Part shown: positions 46,126 through 58,074 of the stretch, in pieces
Layout of the letters: every line of letters begins with the position of its first letter
Position numbering within the stretch: position 1 is the stretch's first letter
DNA from: Erinaceus europaeus
Taxonomy: Eukaryota; Chordata; Mammalia; Eulipotyphla; Erinaceidae
DNA length: 64,000 nucleotides
Direction: 5' to 3'
Assembly (NCBI RefSeq): GCF_950295315.1
Contig: NC_080164.1
Span: 12,183,659-12,247,658 of the forward strand
The notes under the pieces: generated by a model
Databases searched by the model: none
Told to the model about the DNA's origin: nothing
What the model saw: only the letters and a program-made list of their open reading frames with translations
Translations under genes and position numbers: made by a program

Positions 46126-46244
46126 AGAGAGAGAGAGAGGGAGAGGGAGAGGGAGAGGGAGAGGGAGAGGGAGAGGGAGAGGGAGAGGGAGAGGGAGAGG
46201 GAGAGGGAGAGGGAGAGGGAGAGGGAGAGGGAGAGAGAGAGAGA
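46126..46244. repeat. (GGGAGA)n tandem repeat
   Basis: Nearly perfect hexamer array of about 17-18 units within the purine-rich core of a SINE B. It is the reverse complement of the unit at 43795. Confidence 0.97.
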
Positions 46245-46366
46245 TACCTGCAGAACTATTTCACCAGTTGTTACACTTCCCCTATGCCAGTGAGGACCAG
46301 GTGCTTCAACTCAGCTCCTAGCACATGATAGCACTTCTTCTTAACCAGTTGCATCACCACCTGGCC

Positions 46367-47370
46367 ACCAGCACTGCATTTTTCACTTTTCACAGTGTCT
46401 AAAACTGAGAACATATAGTACGGTTGGATTACCTTCCCTCAGATAGATATAAGTTCCAGGCTTCATCCCAGCACAACTAACAAGATGTCCGAAGATGAAG
46501 TTACACCAGTTTCTGTGGTAAGAACAAGTGATCTGAACTTGATCTTTGCACATTTCTGAAATTTGAGTTGAAATGCAACTATAGAAAAGTACATTAATCA
46601 TCCATGTTTGAGACACTCAGGTTTCCTTGTTTTCTTTAAACTATCCCACACTGAGAAAATAGCTTAACATGCATAAAGTAAGCCTCGTTTTAGAAGCCAC
46701 TAATGGAGAAGCTACGGTAACTAATTAACTCCAACCAGTACAAGTCAAATTGTTATTAACAAAATCTGAAAGTTAAATAGAGGTTCATTACTCCCCCGTC
46801 ATTGGTCCCCCCTCCCTGGGGAGTGTTTAACTTGTAGCAATGGTTTTGGCTTTGCTTGATTAAATCTCATTATGAGAAAGGAATAAAAGCACTTGTGCCC
46901 AAGTCTAAAAGGACCCAGAGGTATGTCAAGTCATCCATTAGGCTGTGTAGAAAAAGAGAAGGCCAGAGAAATTGGCATGGCTGATACTTTGCGTCCAATT
47001 CATTCAGGGGTTCGGTGAGAAGTAACCATTTCTATGGCTTCTGTTTTTCCGATGAATTCCTTTTAGGCATTATTAAAAACAGTCACTCTGTAGTTCATAT
47101 TCAACGCAAATACTGGTGGATAGGTCCATGTTACTTTCTACTCTTTTAAGCACTCTGCCTTTGGAATAGATTGCAATATTGGGCAGTTGCCAGCAAGTAA
47201 AGAGGGAATCAAGCTTTTGTGTAGAGTTTTCCAAAGAGAGCAAAGTCTAAGAAGGGTTACAATTTCACTGTTGAGGAGACCTGGGAATTGGCATAGCCTT
47301 GTAGAAGTCAGCCCATCACCTGCCATTAACTCTCTTTCACTTATTTGTCATCGTAGCAGATAGCATGTTA
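46367..47370. other. Unique intergenic DNA, no gene seen
   Basis: No repeat core; frames of up to 77 codons without family features. Confidence 0.45.
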
Positions 47371-47385
47371 ATAAACAGAACTTCT

Positions 47386-47677
47386 TTTTTTTAAAATGTT
47401 ATATTTATTTATTCCCTTTTGTTGTCTTTGTTGTTTTATTGTTGTAGTTATTATTGGGGTCGTCATTGTTGGATAGGACAGAGAGAAATGACAGAGAGGA
47501 GGGGAAGACAGAGAGGGGGAGAGAAAGAGAGACACCTGCAGATCTTCTTCACCGCCTGTGAAGCGATTCCCCGATTCCCCGTAGGTGGGGAGCCAGGGGC
47601 TCAAACCAGGATTCTTACTTGGTCTTTGCGCTTTGCGCCACGTGCGCTTAACTCGCTGCACTACCGCCTGACTCCCC
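47386..47677 (-). repeat. SINE A (ERI type), young-looking
   Basis: A complete minus-strand copy. The perfect 15-base target duplication ATAAACAGAACTTCT lies at 47371-47385 and 47678-47692. A short internal duplication GATTCCCC/GATTCCCC lies at 47565-47580. Confidence 0.96.
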
Positions 47678-47692
47678 ATAAACAGAACTTCT

Positions 47693-48675
47693 ATCTCTTA
47701 TAGATTCATTATCACTTCTATCCCTTATAGATTCATTATAACTTCTATCTCTTCTCCATCTTCCACTGGGAAGAATATCTTAACTTTTATAATAAAACTC
47801 TCTCTCTCTCTCTCTTTCTCTCTCTGCAATGTTTTTGGTCTCTGTGAATTAGCTGAAACAGGATTTATAAAACTGTGATTTATTACATTGCATTGAATCA
47901 CTTTTTTATGTAGATAATCCACTCTGTAAATTAAGGACAATGTGTACACCATCAGAAAAAAAAAAGGAAATATCTCACAGTTTCTAGACTTCTATCCTTC
48001 TATCAAGAGAATGGCATTTTAATTTTGGCCCTTCCTTGCAAAGTTGCATATGACTATTGTGATGAGCTCCATCTGCAACCCCAACTTGGAATATCTTTAA
48101 GTAAGGAATAAACAAAGGCTCACAGGTGTCTTTCCTGCAGGACTTTTCAGAATTTTAAATCACAGGTTAAAATAAGATTTAAAATATAATCTTCAGAGTC
48201 TATTCAAAAGATTGAAAATAGAGTCCTCAGTGTTTGTTGCAAAAGGGGAATGAGGTTATACAGCATGTCCCAGTACCTATTTTTCAAACCACAGACTTGT
48301 TTTCCACATTACTTAGAAACTCTGTGAAACAGTTGGGGAAATGCTTGTCTGATGCAGGCATTCCCAATCTTGTCAGTATTGACATTTTCAATTAATCATG
48401 ACAAAAATGTCCTGGGAAGAGTGACAATTTGATACTGAGTGACATTTACAAAACCATATCTTGGGGAAGTGCAGTAAAACAAAACAACCAAAAACTATGA
48501 AATAAAAAAATCATTGTCAGTTAGAAAAAAAAAAAGTATAGGAAAAGCTATCTGAGACATTTGAAAAGTATTCTTTGGAGCAAAGTTGCCACTGGTACAG
48601 AACCACTGGATAGACCAGCAATCGGCTATTCTGACTGACTTGACTACTTGTTCTGTGCTCAAATGTAAATCTTAC
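47693..48675. other. Unique DNA with a short tandem repeat at 47696-47755
   Basis: A unit of about 29 bases containing CTTATAGATTCATTAT is repeated twice. A (TC)n tract follows at 47797-47825. No gene. Confidence 0.5.
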
Positions 48676-48679
48676 ACCC

Positions 48680-48840
48680 AGAGATTTTTAACTTTGGTGC
48701 CATATTCTAAAGAAGTGAGGGTAGGTGTTCAGCTTCACTCGGGGGGTGGGGGGTGGACATAGACCTTTGCTGGTGGGAATGGTGTTCATAAACACTCCTA
48801 ATAATGTATAGCCTCACAAATTTTATTAAAAAAAAAAAAA
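48680..48840 (+). mobile_element. L1 3' end, short-UTR type
   Basis: ACTTTGGTGCCATATTCTAA, a G-rich stretch and GGTGGGAATGGTGTTCATAA match 3428-3580 of the first L1. It ends at 48827 in poly(A), over a kilobase earlier in the UTR than the two large L1s. Confidence 0.78.
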
Positions 48841-49980
48841 GAAGAGAAGAAGAAGTAAGTACTATATAACAATGAGAGTCCTTAGCAGTGCTGTTTCTGA
48901 AGGAAAACCTTTGGGTGTTCAAACAGAAAGCCTACTGTGGACTTAATTCCTGGGTACTTCATAGCTTCTGCTTCTACAGAATGATGATGGAAGTAACAGT
49001 GCTTAATTCATATAGCAGCTGTGGGGAAATTCAGTGAAATTATGTTTGAAAACAATTTACTGCAATGTCTGCTACAGAGGAAAGGGCCTGACAAAAATAA
49101 GTTTTAATTTTCTCACTGGAATTCATTATCTATTAACTTTAAATTCATGTAGTTGTTAATTATTGAAAAAAATGCCTGTGATTTTAAGAGCAGGTTGCAA
49201 TCCAAATAATTTCCTCTACCTATTCATTCTCTTTTATTTTCCTTCAGAACTATCACCTACTCTGCATCAAATGATGTTATTATTATTATTAATATTTTAT
49301 GTTTTCCTTCTAGCCTAGACTCCTAATGATGTAATTCTAACTCACAGGGAGGGATTGATGGCACCCCTGTCTCAGGTTGTTATTTCTAGAAATCTCACTG
49401 TAGCCCTTGCAAAGAAATTTCTAGACAATACTGGTTCAGTTCAGGGACACAAAAGCATTTATAATTTTGCAAGCAAAAATGGAGTTTAACATAGAAATTG
49501 CTGAGAATGCTTAAGCACTGAAAGTTAAGGGGATGCTGTAGGATTTGGTTTTAAAAAAGACCTGCAGTGATTAAGAAGCACCTTAGTGGTGACATCACCA
49601 AGATGCCAATGAAGCATCAGGAAGAGGTTACTTTTGTACTCCATGGATGTCACTGCCACCACTCTCTCAAGACTAAGGAGCCAGGGAACAAAGAAATGAG
49701 TCCACTGCTGATGTTAACAGCCATTAGAGTTTACTTGTGAGGTGGTATAGACACAGATGGATAAGTCTGTTTACTAAACCCATTTAACTCACAGAGAAAC
49801 CCAATTAAATTTTAGAATCCAGCTGTAGAACCAAGATACTACATATGGCACTGGGTACAAAAGGATCTGTAAAATGTGTTTCCACCTTCCTAGACCTTTT
49901 AAAAAGAACGAAAATGAAATAAAGGTTGAGTGAACCAATCTAGACATTTGGCTCTTCTCTTTTTAAAAATATTTTAAATT
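48841..49980. other. Unique intergenic DNA, no gene seen
   Basis: Nothing recognised. Confidence 0.45.
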
Positions 49981-49984
49981 TATT

Positions 49985-50188
49985 TTTATTATCTTTATTT
50001 ATTGGATAGAGACAGTCAGAAATTGAGAGGGAAGGGGGAGGCAGACAAAGAGAGAGACAGAGAGACACCTGCAACACTGCTTCATCTCTTGTGAAGCTTT
50101 CCCCCAGCAAGTGGGAACTAGGGGCTTGAACCCTGGTCCTTGTGTGTTGTAACATGTGCACTCAGCTAGATGTACCACCACCCAGCCA
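49985..50188 (-). repeat. SINE B
   Basis: ATCTTTATTTATTGGATAGA, CAAGTGGGAACTAGGGGCTT and ACATGTGCACTCAGCTAGAT, ending ACCACCCAGCC. Confidence 0.92.
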
Positions 50189-50214
50189 TGCTATTCTTTG
50201 TTTTTCCCTTGATC

Positions 50215-50580
50215 ACTTTACTGAGGAAGTGTTAATTTACAAAACTTTATTGTCACAGGGCCACAGTTACAGATCTCCTCATGATCAGTGTCAACACACC
50301 TCAGCAGCCACCAAATTCTACTGTTTTTCCCAAAGGAATGATAGCGTCATTTTCCATAGTCTTCACCACTTTCCATTCAACCATCATTGTATCTGAATTC
50401 TTACTTCTCCACATTCCCATCAGCTCTGGATTCTAGTCTTTACTATGTTGGCCATCTCCACATGGGTGAGGTGACATCTCATTGTCGCTTGTTTTTCATT
50501 ATTGAATCAGATGATCCACTTATATACTTTAGATATCAATACTCCTGTTGGTCAGTATTCTTGCCTCTTTTTATTTTTAG
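50215..50580 (-). mobile_element. Old L1 ORF2 C-terminal fragment
   Basis: TTGGCCATCTCCACATGGGT and GAGGTGACATCTCATTGTCG are the reverse complement of the conserved end of L1 ORF2. It is more diverged than the other L1s and is interrupted at 50581 by the next element. Confidence 0.7.
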
Positions 50581-50927
50581 GGGGGTGGGGACAAGATGGT
50601 GCCTTGATGACATCTCCTGACTTCCTCTCTGCAAAGCAGCTGCTTGAAACTGAGAAATTCTGAGTGAGGGCAAGATTTCCAGGGCAGTGGTAGAAGAAGT
50701 GAACGAAAGAGGTCAGAGTGGAGCCAAAGAAGACAGCCACAGATCATATATAGACTGGAAGAGGCTACAAAAGGACAAAGCACACTGAATAGGGAAACTA
50801 CCCTACTGGATGTGGATTTCTGAGGGTGGGATTTCTGTGTGGAAGTGAACCCCTCTTATTTTATAATCTTGTAAATATTTCCATTTTATAAATAAAAATA
50901 AAAAAGAAACCTGAAGAAAAATATTTA
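50581..50927 (+). mobile_element. Small L1-derived deletion element (5' end joined to 3' end)
   Basis: The first about 230 bases start GGGGTGGGGACAAGATGGTG, the look of an L1 5' UTR start. The last about 100 (GGAAGTGAACCCCTCTTATT ... AATAAAAATAAAAAAG) match an L1 3' end. Perfect 12-base duplications TTTTATTTTTAG lie at 50569-50580 and 50928-50939. ORF1 and ORF2 are absent. Confidence 0.68.
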
Positions 50928-50939
50928 TTTTATTTTTAG

Positions 50940-51590
50940 AGCTTATTACAATCATACTTTTTCCAGTTTAAACAAATGTTGAGTGTTGTGATATGACTGG
51001 ATATATCACCTCATTTTTCTCTTTAAATGATAAAGGAAGTTATAATGTACCAATTTGAACAGATACAATTTTGAAAGAGAGAGAAAGTAAACTCACACTT
51101 CAGAAAGAGAAAAGGCAAATCCGTGTCTGTTTGACTCTATTGAACATTTCCTATTGCATATAAAGTTGAATCCCCTAAGGATGACTTTGTATTCAGTTTA
51201 ACTTTATTCAACAATTATTTTACTGTTCTCTAATACCTAGCATTCTGGGGAAGTTATTTTAGTGATGCACTCTATAATTAGAATGTAATCTCTTATTCTA
51301 TTAATTGAAAGTACTGCTATCACTCTGTCATTCATCAAGCATTTGACATATAAACCCAACTCTGTGTAGAGATGAGGATTCAATATACTGACCATTGGAT
51401 TCATGGAATATTTATTTACAATACTACTATTGTCATCACAGAGTTATAGTTTTACATCTCTGCCAACATTGATGTCAGCACAATACACCCTCCATCACAG
51501 GACAATGAGTCACTAACAATTTTCTAGTCCCCAACTGCCTCTCCCCTTGGATCTGCTGAAATAGGCTATATCTAATTAAAGTTTAACTCT
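50940..51590. other. Unique DNA, possibly old L1-derived in part
   Basis: A+T-rich, no clear family. No gene. Confidence 0.4.
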
Positions 51591-51593
51591 GGG

Positions 51594-51725
51594 GACTGAG
51601 CAGTGACACGTCCTGTAGAGCACATGTTACTGTGTGAAGAGACCCAAGTTCAAGTCCCCTGTCCACTCCTGTGGGGCAGGGAGGACTTTCATAAAAGGTG
51701 AAGTTGTGCTGCATGTGTCTCTATA
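51594..51725 (+). repeat. SINE B, 3'-shortened
   Basis: GGGGACTGAGCAGTGACACG, box B relative AGTTCAAGTCC, and GGTGAAGTTGTGCTGCATGT. Confidence 0.78.
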
Positions 51726-52345
51726 TCAGTCTTATGAAAATTTTCATATTCTCTCCAGTATATGTAAAAGATCCCTTCCACCTCTATTATGCAATGCAAC
51801 AGTCTCTTGTCAAAATCAAACCTACTTATTCTTTCCACTAAAGAGAAGACCCACTGTTTCCTTGGTTCCTCTTCTGATTCCTCTAGATTTTATTCATCCC
51901 TCTTTCTCCATACATATCTGAGATAAAATCTCCAGTTTGCTTTCTCTACTACTCTCTGTTGACATAATCTTATAGTATCTGCTCTTACGTTTATATGTTC
52001 AATACCCTGTTGCTGTTGTAATCGTTAGTATTGTAATAATCTCAATTGCAAATCTGAGCAATAATCTAGATAATCATATAGACTACAAATACATTTCCTC
52101 ATTTAATCTCTTAACTATTCTATAGATGTTTATTAAGCTTTTCTTTTTTTTTTTAAATAAGGAAACCAATGTAAATGCTTAAGTACTTTTTGCAAAGTCA
52201 GAAGTAATGGTAATAGAATCCCAAACTCAAATTTAAATACTGAAGAAACTTCTTAATCCTTTTGGAAAACAAAGAAAATAAAGTCTCTCTCTCCTATCTC
52301 TCTCTATATCTTACATACGTAACCATTAATGTTTTGTTTTTGTCA
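51726..52345. other. Unique intergenic DNA, no gene seen
   Basis: A T12 run lies near 52143. Nothing recognised. Confidence 0.45.
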
Positions 52346-52349
52346 CTCT

Positions 52350-52895
52350 TGATTCAACACTCTGGGCTGACTTTTCTAGAAACAGAGACAGAAAGAGGAA
52401 AAGAGCACAGCACAGAAGCTTCCTCCAGGGTTGTATGCTTTACATTGGGTAGTTCTCCCCCGCCAAGAGAATTGGATCAGTCCAGTTAGTTTCGCGGGCC
52501 CACTTGGCCCCGCCCCTAGGAACCCCGCCTGAGTTAGACAGTTCCACAGTTGGAGAGTTGAAGAGTTCCAGAGTTCGAGAGTTCGGGAGTGAGAGGGTTC
52601 CTGAGTTCCAGAGTAAGAGAGAGTGCTTGCGCCACCACAAAGAGACAGCAGAGTTCTGTTTGGTGATTAGTTTGGTTTAGTTTATGAATCGTTGCTCCTG
52701 AATAAAGAAATACAGCTTCCCTGCCCAGCCGTATGTCTCTGGTCGTCTCTGTTACCCGCCCGTGAAGCAAGCCAGGCCGGCTAGAGCCTACGAATTTTAA
52801 CAACACTCCAGTGTGGTAGTAGGCGGGCTCAAGCCTCAGTAATGCACATGGCAAAGAAGGTACACTATCCAGATGAGCTATTTTGTCGGCCCCAT
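52350..52895 (-). repeat. SINE E, split by a solo LTR
   Basis: The body lies at 52365-52428 (AGAAACAGAGACAGAAAGAG, CACAGAAGCTTCCTCCAG) and continues at 52806 (CTCCAGTGTGGTAGTAGGCG, CACTATCCAGATGAGCTATT) to the head ending TTTGTCGGCCCC. Removing the LTR and one CTCCAG restores a continuous SINE. Confidence 0.85.
52429..52805 (+). mobile_element. Solo LTR (family Y) with clean 6-bp duplication
   Basis: It starts GGTTGTATGC (the first two bases differ from the TG of the 41.6 kb copy) and ends TTTTAACAACA. CTCCAG flanks it at 52423-52428 and 52806-52811. It has a CCCGCCAAGAG/GGCCCCGCCCC GC-rich U3, a run of GAGTTCCAGAGTTC-type short repeats (52548-52617), and AATAAA at 52701-52706. Six-base duplications fit class II or class I-like integrases. 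Confidence 0.92.
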
Positions 52896-54123
52896 GGTAT
52901 TATTTATAAAAAATCTTCCATTACTCAACATCCTTACATATTTCTTTATTGGCACATGAATTACTCTAAAATTAGATTTTTCTATATTCCCTCTTAGGAT
53001 AAGAAATGTCTTAATGATGATGGCTTGTATATTGTCTCATTGAAAATTGGGAAACATTTTCTCTTGATTTTTATCTTATTTTAATTTGTCAACAACCAAA
53101 GGGGGGAGAATTCATGTTTACCCCCTCTCATAAATGTTGCAAGGCAGATATTTAAATGGAGCTGTCTCTATGTAACTAAGCAGTGAAGCAATGATTGATT
53201 TCTGATATCTCTCCAATAAGGTTGCTTCTGATTAATCATTGCACATCCAAAAGTGCTCAAGGCTCTCCACTGTATGTCCTGACACCACCATGTGACTTGG
53301 CCAATAAATTCCTCTTAAGGTCTTTTGTGTATTTTCCCATTTCACGAATATCTCAAAATTGCTACAGCTGATATTCATCACAGATCTTATTTACTCTGTG
53401 AGCAGAGAGCCTGGCTTTCCACATTTCATGGTCAATTTGCATACAGCTAAAGAAATTGTCCCCCTGGCTATCACTGATCAGTTGGAGAAGAGATATATCA
53501 AATAACTAGAGCTATTCTAGAGGAAAAACAGATGTAAATCAGTTAAAATGTTTGTCTGGAAGACTAGATTTTATCACCTAAGTGATGATCCCTTTACATT
53601 TTTACTTTACACTGAGATGCAGGAAACAATTGCAGGTGACATGATGACAGAGTATTGTGTTCTCACATTGGCACAGTTAACCTTAACCCAAAACTGTTAC
53701 TCTGATAAATTTTGCAATTGGGATTAGCACTGAGAAAACGTAAAATTTAGAAATAAGATTAAATCAGAAAAGCTACATGGTTATTCAAGTGGCAAAATAC
53801 ATATATGTAATAGCAGTTGTCCCACTTAAATCAAAATTGAAGATGACTAACTCTCTCCATTAACCCTGACAGTTAATCAAGATGGCTGTTGTTACTGACA
53901 AGATTTCCTCTTTATAATTTCTACCTGCCATGAATCTAGTTCAGATTTTTCTGAGAACACACACTGTACATTTGTTGTGGATTGGAAACCACTGTCAAGC
54001 TAAAAAAAAATATTCATATGAAGTTTAGTTTTTCATTCACCCCTTCATTTGATCATTCACTCAAGAAATTGACTGAATGCTTACTCTGTGATTAAGATGT
54101 CTTAGACAGTTAAAGGTTGACTT
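52896..54123. other. Unique intergenic DNA, no gene seen
   Basis: Nothing recognised. Confidence 0.45.
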
Positions 54124-54136
54124 TGAATCAGATTCT

Positions 54137-54429
54137 TTTTTTCTTTTTTCCTTTGCCTTCAGGGTTATCACTGGGGTTTGGTGGAGGCATTATGAATTCA
54201 CTACTCCTGGTGAATTACATTTTATTGGATAGGACAGAGAGAAATTGAAAAGGGAAGGGAAGATGTAGAGGGAGTGAAAAAAATAGACAACTGCAGACCT
54301 GCTTCACTGCTTGTGAAGTATCACCCTCCACCCCAAAGGGGGTAATCCCAGGCTCGAACCCTGGTGCAACTCCTTTTGCTTACTACTATGTGTATTAAAC
54401 CCAGTGTGCCACTGCTCGGTTCAGTTCCT
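54137..54429 (-). repeat. SINE A, long variant, diverged
   Basis: Extra module GCCTTCAGGGTTATCACTGG at the tail side, a short linker, the body, and a box B relative read as GGCTCGAACCC. TGAATCAGATTCT (54124-54136 area) and TGAATCATATTCT (54430-54442 area) form the target duplication with one difference. Confidence 0.9.
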
Positions 54430-54442
54430 GAATCATATTCTA

Positions 54443-54936
54443 ATGGAATATGAATCCTGATCTTGGGGTGGGATAGGTGGTGGTGGTAATGATCTACTTT
54501 TGTTCCCTACAGTAGCCAGTACAAATTTTTAAAAGTGAAATACATAATGCTATTAGGTCAACCACATCTTGTAATACTTTATCTGTGAATAAATGAATTC
54601 CCTTCATACTGGCCTCCTGCTGTTCCTAAGAAGAAAAGTTTCTCTCACTTGCCGTGGGGTCACTGTGCCTGTGATTTCTCATTCTGGAAACCAAACCCAT
54701 TGATGTTTTGTAAATCTAAGCTCTTTCTTCTCAGTTAGACCTATTCAGACTACCGAATTTAAAGAGGGTACCCTTTGATATTATATATAATACATTTTAT
54801 GAGTAAATCTTTGTAGCAACTATAACTATTTTATACTCTCTCCCTCTGTACTAATGACTTCTCTCTGGCTTACACACATAGTCACATGCACAATAAATTC
54901 AGACTTTATAGGGTAGGGAACTTACTCTGTCAGTCC
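54443..54936. other. Unique intergenic DNA, no gene seen
   Basis: Nothing recognised. Confidence 0.45.
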
Positions 54937-55064
54937 CTAGAGGTTGCACAGTGGGCAGAGCACCAGATCTGAATACTTAAGGCCCTAAGTCAGACACCTG
55001 GACTGCTATTTGTCACGGCGACGTTCTGGTGCTTTCTCTTATGTTAACAAATAAACGAGTCTTT
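54937..55064 (+). repeat. SINE C
   Basis: CCCTAGAGGTTGCACAGTGG head, a weak box B, and an AACAAATAAACGAGTC tail. Confidence 0.65.
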
Positions 55065-55079
55065 AAAAAAGAGAATATA

Positions 55080-55360
55080 GGGAGTCGGGCTGTAGCGCAG
55101 CGGGTTAAGCGCCGGTGGCGCAAAGCACAAGGACCGGCATAAGGATCCCGGTTCGAACCCCGGCTCCCCACCTGCAAGGGAGTCACTACACAGGCCTGAG
55201 GCAGGTCTGCAGGTGTCTGTCTTTCTCTCCCCCTCTCTGTCTTCCCCTCCTCTCTCCATTTCTCTCTGTCCTGTCCAACAACGACAACAACAATAATAAC
55301 TACAACAATAAAACAACAAGGGCAACAAAAGGGAATAAATAAATAAAATTTAAAAAAATT
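55080..55360 (+). repeat. SINE A (ERI type), near-consensus young copy
   Basis: Intact box A TAGCGCAGCGGG (55093-55104) and box B GGTTCGAACCC (55150-55160), full body, linker and A-rich tail. The perfect 15-base target duplication AAAAAAGAGAATATA lies at 55065-55079 and 55361-55375. It is the least diverged of the copies in the window. Confidence 0.98.
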
Positions 55361-55375
55361 AAAAAAGAGAATATA

Positions 55376-56079
55376 ATCTTCCTGGGGAGTTACAATGTGG
55401 GCTTCCATTTAACAACTCCAAATAGTTGCTATGAATTGATAAATAATCCTTCTGTCACCATAAGCATCCTTTTCACATAGCTGAATTATTTGCATTGTCT
55501 TCCTCTATGTATTTTTTTTTATTATTTTTTGTTATTGTTTCTTTCCATTGGTTCTCTTTTCTCAGTCATCTTAAAATAGGTAAAACAAAAAACGGGCAGA
55601 CGAAATAAGATTAAAACTAGTCCTGTATATCATAAACAATTTTTTGTGGCTCAGTTCTCCACAGCATCCATCTCAGATTTAGCTAAGAGGTTCCTTTTTT
55701 ATTCCAGAAAATAGAATTCAGACTTTGACATTACAGTTTACAACTTCACAGAATACTGTTCTCTCCCCCAGCCTCAGCTTGTGGTAGGAAGAGGCTCACA
55801 CTTTCTTTCTTGCCAAATAGAGTGATACATTTCTATTATAGGACTAGTAATGCATTTCTAATATTTTTTACTCATTGAATACTCAATATGTACTAGACTA
55901 GGGCAGTTTTAAAAATACTTACCAGAGGAACAAATAAATAAATATTATTGCGAGAATGACAGCACTACATGAAATCAGCCATATGGTGTGTTGTACCAAA
56001 GCAAAGGACTCTGCGGTGAAAGAAAAGACAGAAAAACTTGAGGGCCTCCGGATCAGATCAGTGGAGTTTACAGTTAATG
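55376..56079. other. Unique intergenic DNA, no gene seen
   Basis: Nothing recognised. Confidence 0.45.
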
Positions 56080-56262
56080 GTATTCATATACTTTCCCCAT
56101 ATTTTAGAGCTATACTCTCTGCCCTGATCCAGCTTTCTAATCCTATTCCCAACTTTGACACCATCTCCCCAGACAAGACCTTTAGCCCACCTGCATGTTA
56201 TCTGCTGGGCTCAGAAAAAATTAGAAAAGTCATGGCCCCCTTGGAATATACCTAAAATAGAA

Positions 56263-56319
<57 letters not shown>

Positions 56320-56765
56320 ATAGAGACCTAAATCTCATCTGCCCTATTGTTACCTTTAGGTTTTTGATTATTAAACAATTTGTTCTGATGTATATCTTAA
56401 TGCTTTTCAGATACCAAGTTGCTGATACTACCATGACACCAACCTGACTTCCCTGGGAAGACAACTTCACCTGGAACCCTACCTCCACAGAGCCCTACCC
56501 AACTGGGGAAAGTCAGAAACAGTCTGTGGGTATGAATCCACCCATCAGTGATCATGTCCTGTAGAGAAGCAATTACAGAAGTCAGACCTCCCATCTTCTG
56601 CACCCCCTAGTGACCCTGGGTCCATATTCCCAGAGAGATTATAGGAAATTTTTCCAATGGAGGGTATGGGATATAGAACTCTGGTGGTGGGAGTTGTATG
56701 AAATTATACCCTTCTTATTCCATAATCATTATTTAATCAATAAAAGTACATAAAATAAATAAAAC
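56080..56765 (+). mobile_element. L1 3' UTR fragment, longer type
   Basis: It runs from CATATTTTAGAGCTATACTC through AATATACCTAAAATAG (56245), an (AT)n tract (56266-56315), CCTGACTTCCCTGGGAAG (about 56443) and GGTCCATATTCCCAGAGAG to an AATCAATAAAAGTACATAAA tail. It is the reference used here for the inverted copy at 25698-26300. Confidence 0.82.
56266..56315. repeat. (AT)n microsatellite
   Basis: About 25 AT units within the L1 3' UTR. Confidence 0.97.
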
Positions 56766-57981
56766 TCCGGGGACCCAGTACATAATGAAATGATATGCGC
56801 ATATCAATGACTGCATTGTAAAGCATTAACCCCCTCAATTAAAAAAAAGAAGTAGTATCTCTACAGTTTTGACGACAAAGTATTGTAAAGCAGCGCCTTA
56901 ATTTATCATCACAATAACTACTTCAAGACTGAAAGAGTTTGGGGAAGATGTTATCTCCCTGAGTATGGCACAGACCTTTTCATGTGAGCCATAAGCCCAT
57001 AGGTAACACATTAGAGGGACAGTGGGAGGTATTACTACTCTGCTGTCCCTTCCTTTCTTTCTAATTCTATCTCTCTTCACATACATGCCAATAAAAAGTA
57101 GCCCCACAGCTGTGAAATAATATATGTATGAAGCCCCTGAAGTAAAACAATTATCAATACCCAAAGCCAACACTTGATATATGAGCCTGAGTACATAAGA
57201 CAACCTCAAGGATCTACTTGTTTCCTTATTATGTAAGAAGTTAGGCTCCTCTGGTGAGAAGAATCAGGGGCAGTGGCAGGGCAATAATGCTGCCCACCCT
57301 CCTTTTTGAAGGAAATAGGGAATCAAGAAACCAGGAGAACAGACAGAATGCAGGTTTAAAACTTGTATCCCCCCATCTCCTCTCCAGGATATGAAAGGAA
57401 CCACAAGAAAAGTAAGCACAACTTGACAGACAAGAGAAATCTTCTATCCTAATAGCGTACAATATTTCCACATAAAGGCTAGAGTATTTCTATTTGCTGC
57501 CTTGGGCAGAAAAGGATGGATTTGACCTCAATACCACCTAGAGAGGGAATAGAGAGATTAAGGTTTGTTTCAAGTCTTAAATTTACAACCTGGTTATCAT
57601 TACAAACAGATTTGAAAAAAGAAAATGGGAGGCGATCAGAAAGATCTAGAATAGCTATCTTGTACCCAACTAATACAAAATCTTACATGGTTCTCCTGCT
57701 AGGAATCATCAGTGGTTACTGATTTCCACTTCTATAAAACCCAAGGATATGAAACATGCCACTCAATACAATCAGCTTAAGACAATTAGAATACAATGAA
57801 CACACAACACACTTTTTCTTTTCCAATGACCTGCTTTAATCCAAGTTACCTATGAACATGCCCCATGAACACTTTCAAATTGTTAGATCTTTTTTTTACC
57901 TGACCCCAGTATCAATTTATTGAGAAAATTTTGAGTGATAAGAATGTTGTTAACAAAATGGTATATTTTCATGATGCTCTT
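56766..57981. other. Unique intergenic DNA, no gene seen
   Basis: Frames of up to 103 codons (56898-57209, minus) have no family features. Confidence 0.45.
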
Positions 57982-58003
57982 CCTTTCTCCTTCTCTTTCT
58001 TTC

Positions 58004-58074
<71 letters not shown>

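Larger units (their letters stand above)
45738..46366 (-). repeat. SINE B, split by a SINE A and a hexamer expansion
   Basis: The tail side is at 45738-45824 (GCTTGTTGGATAAAAACAGG); the body and head resume at about 46240-46366 (ATACCTGCAGAACTATTTCA, TTAACCAGTTGCATCACCAC). Confidence 0.82.

Noticed and set aside
55093..55160. Functional tRNA gene
   Set aside because: Box A and box B are present but no cloverleaf can close, and the sequence continues into a SINE body; it is a SINE promoter.
56898..57209. 103-codon minus-strand frame
   Set aside because: No domain, no codon or splice evidence; A+T-rich background gives such frames by chance.
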